NCBI GenBank assembly: GCA_027596945.1
Contig: JADGJH010000294.1
Location: forward strand, 1 to 16,910
Direction: 5' to 3'
Source: Physocladia obscura
Lineage: Eukaryota; Chytridiomycota; Chytridiomycetes; Chytridiales; Chytriomycetaceae
Length of the DNA: 16,910 nt
Both the position numbers and the translations under genes were made by a program. Positions 1-9,147 of this stretch are shown one piece after another. The notes beneath the pieces were generated by a model. It had not been told where the DNA came from, ran no database searches, and saw only the letters and a list, made by a program, of their open reading frames with translations. Every line of letters starts with the position of its first letter. Positions within the stretch are counted from its first letter, which is position 1.

Positions 1-747
1 ACGTTGAACATACAGCCATATAAACCAACCATCAAATTTTTCAAAATTCATTTGTTCATAACTCAAGCAACTTATTAAATTTCAATTCCAAACTTTACAG
101 TCAAGTTTTTACTGAGAAAAGTATCACATTCATATTTTTTTTGAATTTTTTTCAAGCTCATGTCTGAAATAAAAGGCTCTATACATTTGTTGTACGTTCA
201 TTTGCAGTTTCTGGGGCTATGATGGATGATTTTGTAAAAAGAAAAACTTCTGCTAAAAATCCTTATGGTATATAATCATAAATAGAGATTACAATGTCAT
301 GCAGTCTATAGGATACAGAAACTGTCTCTTAATTTGTTATACATGTTGTGATTTGTGGTTCAGTTTATTTTTGGAACTTTAATGTTCTGAGTTTTTTTGT
401 TGAGTGAGTATGAAATTTGGGTTCCAACTTTTACACACAGTGTTTCTTGTAAAATTCTATGCAGTCCATCTCAGCCTTGCACTCATTTGACAGTGTGGGT
501 GATGAAGTATTCTTATGGAGACAGTACCAGTCACCTTGTCATCAGACCTCAATCTGCAGTTTACTTGCAACTAGCTAGCACACAAGCAGTAATTTTTTTA
601 TATTATGAACAGTTTATTATAGTCTTTATGGTTATTTATTTGTGTAGTATGAACCCACATGTACTAGCAGAATACACAGAGCATGACAGACCTCCTGTTT
701 ACAATAATATTTATCCAACCAGATCACATCAAACAATAAAAGCTACT
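1..747. other. AT-rich stretch without a supported gene
   Basis: No convincing coding region was found on either strand. A plus-strand open frame covers about 397-858, but it starts at a non-ATG codon, runs through T-rich sequence and ends antisense to the downstream RING/MLLE gene. There is a GT...TAG pair at 589-647 that would look like a 59-bp intron, and an AATAAA at 735-740. These could be the tail of a decayed gene or transposon, but no protein family is recognisable. Confidence 0.5.
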
Positions 748-749
748 TT

Positions 750-1968
750 TTATTTTGTTTTTTTACTTCCATATGAATCTTTTAGAATCCCAACAATGCT
801 GCGAACTTCTCGAAACAAATTTTTGTGGGAGGACAACAATTCCAAAATATCTGAATAATCAAGCTGCAGAAGCAAACGTGCTATTTTCCCAGAAAGAGGC
901 CGATTCCACCGTTGTATCGTTCTGTACAGCACCTCACTCAGCAATACCCGCCTCTGTTTTTGTGAACAAACTTGAACCAACGTTTGCTCAGTCAACAAGT
1001 CAAATTTCGGCAGAGACTGCCTCATTGCACTGCGAAAAGTTGGCAGCTCAAAAGTAGACGCCGTGCGGAATCGGGAATTCAGCTTCTTGACGATCCGGTG
1101 GGTTTCTGGACTGTCCCAAATGTAAGAAACCGACACCGTTGACTCCAAAGATTCACGAGATTTACAGGCTGTGCCATCGTGTTCCCATCGTAAAGTTGTG
1201 AGATACTCGGTGCCGTTATCGGTGGACATCCGGTATTTTCCGGAGATCGGTTGATTTTGAGGTTCAACTAAAAGGCAAAATTTTCCAAACTTTTTCATAA
1301 AACCAAGATTTATTTCAACAGTTACGCATGCAAGCAAAGGGTCAGAATGTTCCATAAGCACCTGAATAAGAGCTAAAACTATCACTTATTTTATCGCCAA
1401 TTTGTAAATTCGAAACCGGCAGTATAACTTCCCTTACTGGAGATTTCGTTCGCGCACCAAACATATTCCAATAGCTCTTAGACTGAATCGATGGCTCACA
1501 AGACTTGTCTCCGACTTGTGGTGATTCGAGCTGCGAGACAGGACTCGAAGGCGCAGATTCCAGAGCAAGTTTCGGCTGCGATAATGCTTCATCTTGCAAC
1601 TCTACTGTTTTTAGTGGGTTTGTGCGAGATAGAAAGCCAAACATTTTGCTGCCAGTTGCGGTTGTGGCTGGTTTATCTTGATCGCCGGTGATCGCTGTTG
1701 GTTCCGTGAGTATTCCGTCATGCAGAATTGTGCATGTCTCAACAGTTCGCGATGAACGCGCATAGCTGATAGATTTCGCTGGTTTCTGATTGCTGGGTTT
1801 AAATGATGTGAGCGGATTAAGTGCGCATGGGCAATGCTTTTCGTGAACGGCGATAAACTCAAAGATGCATATACGGCAAAAATTATGGCCACAAGGTTTC
1901 ACGCAAACGGAGTCGGTAGTATACGATTTGCAGAGCCCACAGCGCGTTGTTGATTCAAATTTAAGCAT
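750..1968 (-). CDS. RING finger plus C-terminal MLLE (PABC) domain protein, two exons
   Basis: Exons 1968-1386 and 1267-750 (366 residues) are joined across a 118-bp GT-AG intron (1385-1268) with a T-rich 3' end. Removing it restores the frame between two ORFs that otherwise disagree. Start: the ATG at 1968 is used; the frame extends upstream only from a TTG. An N-terminal RING-type zinc finger is seen: C10-x2-C13, C26-x-H28, C31-x2-C34, then C46-P-C48, so the last pair is spaced C-x-C rather than the usual C-x2-C. The middle is Ser/Thr/Pro-rich and probably disordered. Residues about 300-358 match the MLLE domain: an LY...P.LSGKI core followed by ARLLLQLD in place of KITGMLLEMD, then ILELLSS. 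MLLE domains bind PAM2 peptides and occur in poly(A)-binding protein and the E3 ligase UBR5. I infer a ubiquitin ligase that docks on PAM2-containing mRNA-regulation proteins. The stop codon lies within an AATAAA-like signal. Confidence 0.75.
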
Positions 1969-2187
1969 TTTTATTCCTGTTTGAAAGTTCAACTTCAAAA
2001 AAGTTCAGAAGTGAAACTGAGACAACGACCTTTGAAAGGATAATAAGTAGACAAATTAAAAAAATCGATTTTTACGAAGAAATTGAAATTAAGACAGATT
2101 ATTGTGAGTTTTGCACCAAATGCAAATGGCAGGAGAAAAAGTTTTCTCATTCCTCATTTCTCCAAAGTTTTCTCCGCAGTCATGTAG

Positions 2188-3142
2188 TACAAAATCAAGC
2201 TGGCACCAACAATCAAAACCTATAAAAAGCAGCACAGCGAGATTACAAGGCCCCACATAACCGTTGAAGGCAACACAGTTGAAGAAGTTGGTCAGAATAT
2301 ACTAGCTACATTCCGAGACAATATTAAGGGCAAAGCTGTGAAAGACAGTGATTGCTATTGCTTAGATACAAATCCAATTATATCCAACAAGATTTGCAAG
2401 TTTGTTGAACTTTTAAAGGGAAATAAGAAGTACTCATTTAGTACAGGTATTTATTTACTTCTACTTTTTTTGATCTAGTAAACATTGATCTATAGTGGAG
2501 GGAAATGTCTCAGAAATAACAGAAACTATTCTGCATGGGTTTACTACAAAAGCGGCTGAGGGTGCCATGCTCCAGCTATATATTTATAATTATTCTCAAA
2601 ATCTTATTTTTGCTGCAGATTTCGAAGAATTCAAAAGCCAAGTTATGCCAGCAACAGCACCTGCACAAACAGACCAATCAGGTCTTGAAAATGAAGAAAT
2701 TTTTGCAGCAGTTATCTGCCAACTTTGTGATGCTCATCCCAACAGGTAGGCTCAAGATTTTATAGGCCAAAAAAATTATTCAAACAATACCTGCACATGA
2801 ATGTGAGGCAGCAATTCAAGAATATCCTCCTCCCTGTATCCAACATCTTTTGATTATCAAGTCAATTCTGTCAAGCGTATGCTGGAAGTTCATAATAATG
2901 TGCGAGTTGCTGATCTTGCTGCCGAATATCAAAATCAAATTAGTAAATTGAAAAGAGGAATTCAAAGTATTTTACAAGACTTAGATATGTTTGATGCAGC
3001 AATTTGTTTAAATATACGTATTTTTGATGGGATTATGTTGAATTTGCAACCACAAACTCCAGAGAATGAGAGCATTCTTGGACCGATTCTTGATGCGCAT
3101 GATGTTGATCATTCTGGAATTTCTGATCAAGGAGTAGATTGA
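2188..3142 (+). CDS. Unknown protein, three consistent exons, 5' end missing
   Basis: Three open segments join in one reading frame through two plausible GT-AG introns: exon about 2188-2446, intron 2447-2495 (49 bp), exon 2496-2745, intron 2746-2811 (66 bp), exon 2812-3142 ending in TGA. Phases agree at both junctions (1 then 2), which is unlikely by chance, and the lengths sum to 280 codons. I do not recognise the family. It has no transmembrane segment, several helical stretches, and an acidic, His/Asp-containing tail. No in-frame ATG lies in the first exon and an in-frame TAG precedes it at 2185-2187, so either an upstream exon is missed or the gene is 5' truncated. It is divergent from the RING/MLLE gene. 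It may be a real host gene or an element-derived gene; transcript evidence would decide. Confidence 0.45.
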
Positions 3143-3287
3143 TATTTTTCATTTGTTTTAGTGTGTTTGTTTCTATGGTGTCTTTGTTGTTTCTTGTTTT
3201 TGTACTGTTATTTTTTTGTTGTATTTCTGTGATTAAAAAAAAAGTTCACTTTATTTCACATTATTGCATAAATTTATTTAAAACCAG

Positions 3288-3714
3288 GGATCAAAGCCTT
3301 AAACACAAGAATGAGTTGCCTCAAGCTCTGATGTCCATACTTACGGAATTTTATAAGAAATATCAAAGTGAAGGATTAATTACACCACAATCTTTGATGG
3401 ATGACACTGCACAGTGTCGAAAGTCTCAAGATGTATATCAACAGTTTTTTAATGACTGTTGTATTGCCGATGGGAAGGAGGAGTCGAAAATTCATGTTTC
3501 TGAGCTTTTTAAGAAATGCAACGAATGGGCAAGAGCAGAGAAAAAACAAGTGAACCACAGTGACATGTTAATGTGGTTTTAAAAATATACTGATCTAAAC
3601 ATCCAATACTTGAATAGTCTTCGTGTTAAGAAACCCGTATGGGAACATGGAAAGTTGAGGTCGGTGTCAATAGTGTCCACTGGCTTCAAGGAATTCGGAT
3701 TAAGGAAACTATAG
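3288..3714 (+). pseudogene. Fragment resembling C-terminal region of D5/P4-type primase-helicase
   Basis: After a possible splice acceptor (CCAG at 3284-3287) the frame reads DQSLKHKNELPQAL, then a helical segment with EGLITPQSL, then CRKSQDVYQQFFNDC and HVSELFKKCNEW. This order (x-x-LP.xL, EGL..P, (Y/C)R..(S/D)D.(F/Y)..F, LY/F..(F/C).EW) is the pattern found C-terminal to the SF3 helicase domain in D5/P4-type primase-helicases of nucleocytoplasmic viruses, virophage/Polinton-like elements and phages. A TAA at 3580-3582 interrupts the frame, and related-looking sequence continues to a TAG at 3712-3714. No Walker A motif or primase domain lies upstream, so only a fragment is present. The family assignment is by remembered pattern, not by search. 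The preceding 3143-3287 is T-rich and could be intron or spacer. Confidence 0.4.
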
Positions 3715-3917
3715 TTTTGTAGTTTTTGTTTATGTTTTTGTGTTTTTATGCTTTTATGTTTTGCAGTTTTGTAGTGTGAAAAGTGTCATTGTATTTTTTG
3801 AAATGAGAATAAAGGAAATCGGAATTAGTTTGCCTTATGTTGGATCCCTTGATTTTCTCTGCACACAATGTCCAATATCTGTGAATAATTCATCAAAAAA
3901 GCATATTCAAATTACGA

Positions 3918-5490
3918 CTAATTGGTTTTGTGAAAACAGAGCATTATGTGATCATCGCGAACAAGGTTTGAAATATTGTAACCAGAATCAGAATGACGCC
4001 TATAACCGTAATCGATCACGTGCTTCATGATCCCATTGTCAATATAGTTCAACCGATACCATCCTTCCTGTTCAACTCTTTGAACCTACTTGTGAAATCG
4101 TAGTAGGGAAAGTATTGCGAGACTTCAGTAATTCCCACAAACGAATCCATCGGTTTGTATGTTATTAGCAGACTTTATGAACTTAAATAAAAACTCAGAC
4201 AGATCACTTTTAAGGTGAACCCAAGGACAGTTGAACAGAATGTCAGCGTTTGGAGGTAAATTATACTGAGGCAACGGTTTCATCTTTGTTGCATCAATGC
4301 CGTCAATTCGTGCCTCTTCTGGAATGAAATCATCCAATGCCACATCAGCGCAAGGTCCACGTGATATTTTGACTTGATTCCAACTGAAATTGCCATTACG
4401 TATTTGTATAATGGCCTTTTCAAACGACCCATTGCCACAGCAAAGTGAAAGAAATGGATGACAAAGTGTTCATACACAATATGGGGGTCAATTTTAATGA
4501 ATTGAGTAAACTTGAGTGAAGCGAATGTGTACATCCCAGTACAGGCCTTTGTTACTCTGAAGAGTGCAGTCTCTGTTCTGGGTAACCTAGTTTTTGCGCT
4601 GTCGAGTTCCGTTCTCCACTTGTTTTCCTTCGTATCTAAACGGTTTTTCAGGGCAGCATTCTCTTGCAGCAACTTGTTCGTACGGGTCTCCCATTTCTTA
4701 GCCTCGCTTTTCACAATCTCTAAGTTTTGTTTGAGAAGACGTATTATGGACATTTCGGAAGACTCCAAGGACTTATGGGGGTGCCACTGCCAACTTCAAG
4801 TAAAGCCTATAAGAGGTCTGAGGTGAAAGTGTCAATTGACGTAAGAGTCTTATCTGGATCAATGGCTGTTTCTAAGAGAAGGAAGGGTTAAAGCAAGACC
4901 CCTCTTCATACTGTGTTTACCTTGATAGATGTTGTCAATGCTTGATCTCCTATCATTGGAATCGCCATTGTTGTTTTTTGACTTTTGATCCAGTTGTCTC
5001 ACTGCTGGTGTTGGTTGCTTTGTTACTCATTTGAAAACTTACACAATTCAGCTGATTCTCATGTTTTTGCAACTTTCTCAAAGGACCCAATAACTACTCT
5101 TCATTGTTCCATCAAAATAACCCAATCACATCACTATTCCAATAGTCAATATACATATGTTTACCCTTAAAAATGACCAATTCAACATTGAAATATGAAG
5201 TGACACTGTCAGACAACACCCAAAGGAAAACTCAGATCCAACCGCGAAAGCCTCGATCGTGTTACCCAACGGTGGAACAATTACTGTTTCATTGTGACTC
5301 TCATCACTGGAGTTAATACGAGCCCTGTGGAGTTTGTTCGACAATGAAAAGGGGGTGTCGGAACCAATCGTGACAAGACCATACAGTTGCTCCATATACT
5401 GCTTATGTTAGGTGTGTTCAGTCGGTGAATTGTGAGACTCATACTGCTCATAGGCAAGTGACGGGGAAGAAGATCTGGATTTCGGAAATG
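3918..5490 (-). pseudogene. Broken multi-exon gene: coiled coil plus BMT5-like (DUF2431) methyltransferase domain
   Basis: Coding-like sequence runs on the minus strand from about 5490 to a TAG at 3920-3918. The 5' part (5490-5209) is Ser-rich and has a TAA near 5408. A later exon ends at 4921 and is joined across a 49-bp intron (4920-4872) in matching phase. After a TAG near 4812 and a likely 1-nt shift near 4779 comes a coiled coil (4753 to about 4590; LLQENAALKNRL). The methyltransferase-like part reads GNGSFEKA, then IDGIDATKM, ADILFNCPWV, FIKSANNIQTDG, VGITEVSQYF and a C-terminal YGYRRHSDSGY. This follows the BMT5-like order (glycine loop, GVDATKL, FDRIIFNFPHVG, FFKSA...G). Family members include yeast Bmt5, a 25S rRNA uridine-N3 methyltransferase. 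Three single-base shifts break this domain (near 4436, 4132 and 4045), each in or beside a short homopolymer. It is either a pseudogene or a gene damaged by sequencing errors. Confidence 0.5.
5140..5208 (+). repeat. Direct repeat M, left copy
   Basis: This 69-base segment, containing ATATGTTTACCCTTAAAAAT, matches 9421-9488 at about 60 of 69 positions when aligned by eye, in the same orientation. It lies inside the broken methyltransferase gene region. Recognisable coding sequence of that gene stops at its right edge (about 5209). Confidence 0.8.
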
Positions 5491-5639
5491 AATAATTTGA
5501 TTCTTTCACTTACTCTAAATATTTCATATTAAATTTGAGTTTTTTAAGGGTTAACCTGTATTATTTGACTATTATAACAGTGATCTGTTAATAAACATTG
5601 AATCGCGTTTCGAGTTCCATCGATTAAAGAAAGTTCATT

Positions 5640-5826
5640 GGGGTATTTTTCACAAAGAAATCGATCTCCTCCGAATAACATGTTCTCTCGATCCTAGACT
5701 TCATTCAACAGTTTTTCTTGCTTCTTAGTCAACATATCTATTAATTCACTAAAAAAATACAGTCTTTTTTTAATTTAATCGCTTTTTTGTTTAACTAGTG
5801 TATTTGCCAATTCTTTTTCACGTGAA
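5640..5826 (-). pseudogene. Integrase gene fragment, copy A (N-terminal region)
   Basis: This segment is clearly homologous at the nucleotide level to 8883-9181 (integrase copy B). Both encode ELIDMLTKKQ and a downstream KYPN motif. In copy A the coiled-coil part (EKELAN) and the ELIDMLTKK part lie in one continuous frame, separated only by a TAA, whereas copy B has about 115 extra bases there. Homology stops after the KYPN motif (about 5640). The rest of the integrase, including all catalytic residues, is absent. An in-frame TAG lies near 5696. It is a truncated second insertion or a rearranged piece of the same element family. Confidence 0.7.
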
Positions 5827-5949
5827 TATTTTTACCACACTCGGTTAAAAAATTAGGTTTAAGTGTTTTGGAAAATAGAAAATATGAAGCAATTAGGTTA
5901 TTTATTGCACATTAATATACCAGATGTTGTATTCGCGTGGAGTAAAAAA

Positions 5950-6675
5950 ATGTACAAAATCGCAGTGATTGGAACTGCAGGGCGAGGAAACACAGCGAGT
6001 TTAATGTCAGAAAGTCTGTTTTGGTCGATAGTTGCGAAGGCTGAAGATATCGTGACGAGTGAGTGGAAGTTGGATTGGAGCCAAATCCATTTGGTCAGCG
6101 GAGGTGCAGCGTGGGCTGGTTCGATTTTCGCATAGTTTCGTCGTCCCATATTGATGATTTCGACAGACCATGCAGCAATCCGTCTCTTTCTCGCGCATCC
6201 GTCTGCTAAACTGACTCTTCACTTTCCGTGTCGATTCATCGCTGGCCCAACACCACAATTCGAGGATCTTGGCTCTTCTGACTGGCGCAAGAATCCGGGC
6301 AGAACGGCAAATCAATATCACAAACAGTTCAGCACTGTGATGACCTGTAATTCCATGCTGGAGATATCAGAAGCGATCAAGGCCGGTGCCATTGTTGCTA
6401 CGGAAACCGGAGGTTTTCATGCTCGCAATACAAAGATCGCTTTGGCACAACGAATGATAGCATTTACTTGGAGTGACGGGAATTCTCCTGAAAAAGGCGG
6501 GACATTGGATACCTGGAAGAAGTGTAAAGGACTCCGTGTTCATGTGGGGTTGAAATCTATCGTTCGAACCGAGATGGTCGAAGCAGCAGGGAAAGGCCAG
6601 CCGGAAGTCGTTTGCAAACGCAAGCGTGACGAAGAAAAAGAAGAGAAAACCACGCAAAAGAGATCATGTCTCTAA
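5950..6675 (+). CDS. SLOG-fold (DUF2493/YspA-like) nucleotide-binding protein, two exons
   Basis: Exons 5950-6118 and 6167-6675 (225 residues) are separated by a 48-bp intron, GT at 6119 to CAG at 6166. The intron is a multiple of three and carries an in-frame TAG. Splicing turns GGAAW-A|D-HAA into a continuous motif across the junction. Residues 4-12 read IAVIGTAGR and 49-57 VSGGAAWAD, matching the first strand and the SGGARGAD-type loop of Rossmann-like SLOG proteins (DprA/LOG superfamily, DUF2493/YspA branch), which bind nucleotides or nucleotide-derived ligands. Later motifs are NPGRTANQYHKQF, GGFHARNTK, IAFTWSDG and GGTLDTWKKC. The C-terminus (KRKRDEEKEEK, then QKR) looks like a nuclear localisation signal. 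Start: the ATG at 5950 puts the first strand at residue 3; an in-frame ATG at 5884 would add 22 residues. It lies within the 5140-9488 repeat-bounded block and appears intact, unlike its neighbours. The function is not known; a viral or bacterial origin is possible. Confidence 0.7.
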
Positions 6676-7079
6676 CAAAACAAATATTTTGTGAACAAAG
6701 CATATTGTTTTCATCAGTTTACAGTCCGTCTCATCACAGAGGTGAAGATTTTAGTGGCCCCCTCATTGTGAATTTTGGTTATTTTGCGTGGAGTTTATTC
6801 GGCGAAAAGCTATTCATACGAATTAATACAGACATGAAAAATTTGTCAAAATGGAGCTTCAGTTTATCTTGACAAAGAAAAGTTTAACTGACACTCACTA
6901 AAAATATATATGACTAAAACTTGCTATAACTCGTTACGACTCTCAAATAAGCGCACCAATATGATTTGACTATCGATACCTTCAACGAAGCAAAAGATCG
7001 AGATTATGTGTGATTATACTTAACGCGCGTTTTTACAAACATTAAAGACACAGTGCCAATTCTTATGCCATGTTGATTT
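6676..7079. other. Spacer without a supported gene
   Basis: AT-rich sequence between the SLOG gene and the possible lysine-rich gene. Small open frames are present but none has family resemblance, good initiation or splice support. No clear AATAAA follows the SLOG stop codon. Confidence 0.5.
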
Positions 7080-7556
7080 TTAAGGATATTGCTCGGTTTT
7101 CGAAATTTGCACTTGTTTTTCGGCAGTCACAGTTTCCCGTACTATTTCAAGTGCTGGTTCAACGACTGGAGATGATGTCCTTTTCCCCCCTTTTTTTTTT
7201 GTCTTTTCCAATTCCCTGTCTCTCGGCCAGCGGAGATCCTTCCACCTACCCTTTGCCCACTCCATACACTTCGCGCCCTTTACTTTCTTTGGTTCTTTGA
7301 TTTTCTTTCCAATAAAATCTGGTAGTGTGGGGTGCTTTGGCGGCACCCCCCTCTGCCCACGAATCACCCAATTCTAATTTTATTTGAGAAAATCGATTAA
7401 GGGAGTTGAGTATTCATTTAGTTTACACCATTCTCCGTCTTTCAACCTCAAAAGAAACTCCAAAAATTTTGAAAGAGAATTAAAACCAAAACTCAATACT
7501 TACGTAAAACACAAGTTAAAGGCAGTTGTCGGAACCAACTTCGAAGATTTGCTCAT
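7080..7556 (-). CDS. Possible small lysine-rich basic protein, two exons
   Basis: An open frame on the minus strand (7350-7080) encodes a Lys/Arg/Pro-rich peptide (KKIKEPKKVKGAKC, ELEKTKKKGGKR) with no ATG of its own. Upstream, an ATG at 7556 opens 17 codons and stops at a textbook GTAAGT donor (intron 7503-7351, 153 bp). Using the acceptor CAGAG| at 7351 joins the two in frame, giving 107 residues. The more obvious CAG two bases earlier would be out of frame. This intron is longer than others in the window. The GC- and purine-rich coding strand differs from the surrounding AT-rich DNA. No family is recognised; the basic composition would suit nucleic-acid binding, but that is a guess. It could also be chance. 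Confidence 0.3.
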
Positions 7557-9030
7557 TTAGAATGAGGCATGGAATGTCCAAGTTTCGGCAAGCCGTGAAT
7601 TTTTCTGTGTTTTTTCAAGTTGCGATTGGCATTTTTAGGTGGCTGTAGGCCTTTTTTTAACAAATCAAAATTGTACCCTTGTAGATTTGAAAAAATAAAA
7701 TATAATTGTCTACTTTTTTTCTGATTTATTGGTCAGTTGACTTTTGGATTCTATGTAACTCTTGTGCTGTTAAGGTGTCAAAATAACGGTTTATATCAGA
7801 TATTGATCTCATAACACCTCCTTTTGGTTGAGGGAATGAATTGTCAATATATAAATAATAATCAAGTCGTTTTGTTGGTCTTTCCACAATTTGAAAATCA
7901 AATATTTTCGGAAAATGACCAAGTTGCATTTTTGAAAGGTTTTCATTTATAATTTCAAGTCACTTGTTATAAACTGACATATTTCTTTGAATAAGTTTCT
8001 GTTTTGATGATATATTTATTTTCTTTGCTATTTGTTCATCTTTCATAATTCACTGTTGGCCTTTCAATAATTCATCAATTTCAAGTTGACCCCTTATTTT
8101 GATTGCTGTTTTCATTTCAGGAATAAAACCAACAGACTCTTTACATGATAGAAGGTCTGTTATGTTATAAACGCCAGAAACTTCTTGATTATCCTCTGTT
8201 TCAATTAGTTAAGTTGTTAAGCGTTTCCCATTTCCTGAAAAGACTTGTTTGATTTGGTACAATTCACGTGAGAAATACTGTTTGCTTTTGTCAAATGGAG
8301 AATCATGTTTAATTCGAATGCGGACAAAATCTCCAATTTGAAGTGTTACTTTATCTACTTTATTTGAATAATCTGGTTTATTTCAAGTGATTGTATTGTT
8401 GTAATTGGAGGTCAATTTTGGCAAAATTTCAACCCAAATCTGCTTTCCAACAAGGGTTTGATATTTGTAGAGCATTTGTGTTAGTGTTTCCCAAGATCGC
8501 TCAATAACTCCATTAATCCATGGGGACCCGGCTTTCGAAAAAACCTGTTTAATGTTCTTTTCAAGCAATAATTGCTGAAATTCTCCTAAAAATTCTGATC
8601 CATTATCAGACTGAATAACTCCGACTGTTAATTTATTGTCATTGATTATTTCAATGGAGCCGTGTACAACATTTTTGTGTTCACGCCAATTAATCCAAAA
8701 ATGTAATTAAACCCATGGTCTCTTGTTAATGGCCCAGTAAGGTCAACTTGGAAATACCTCAGCGGTTTTGTTGTTTGAACTGAATATGTTGGCGATCTAG
8801 GTCCTGGCCTATAATGTATCTGCCAAACTTGCTGTTTTTTACGCCAGTCCATGAGGTCTCTTCTTGATGGGTAATCATTTGGATATTTTTCAGAAAGAAA
8901 CTGATAAAGTCGATCTCGACCGAGTAACATTTTTTCTTCATAGTAAATATGATTCAACAGTTCTTGTTTCTTGGTCAACATATCTATTAACTCACTAAAA
9001 AAATCAACAGTCTTTTTTTTTAACTTGATC

Positions 9031-9147
9031 GCAGCAGACCGCCTTTTCGCGCGCGGTTGTGACGCGCGCCTACGGGATTAGCCGTTGTTCAGGGGTGCTA
9101 TATACATAAACCCGAAATTTGCCAAGGTTGACCCATTTAATTTTCTG
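9031..9147. other. GC-rich insert interrupting integrase copy B
   Basis: Comparison with integrase copy A shows that the segment between TTGATCG (ending about 9031) and TGTTGAACTAG (starting about 9148) is extra. Its GC content is visibly far above its surroundings, with CGCGCG runs absent from the rest of the window. It contains a perfect 7-bp hairpin (9049-9069). No family, target-site duplication or terminal repeat is recognised. Exact edges are uncertain by several bases. Confidence 0.6.
9049..9069. repeat. Perfect 7-bp GC hairpin
   Basis: Arm GCGCGCG (9049-9055), loop GTTGTGA (9056-9062), arm CGCGCGC (9063-9069). It lies within the GC-rich insert. No T-run follows on the plus strand, so it is not a typical bacterial terminator. 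It may be a structural feature of a small insertion. Confidence 0.8.

Noticed and set aside
3740..4030. Plus-strand ORF of 96 codons with several Cys and Asn
   Set aside because: The minus strand here encodes the C-terminal end of the BMT5-like methyltransferase; the plus frame is its antisense shadow.
5863..6135. SLOG N-terminal ORF as a separate short gene ending at TAG 6133
   Set aside because: The stop lies in a 48-bp GT-AG intron; splicing completes the GGAAWADH motif.
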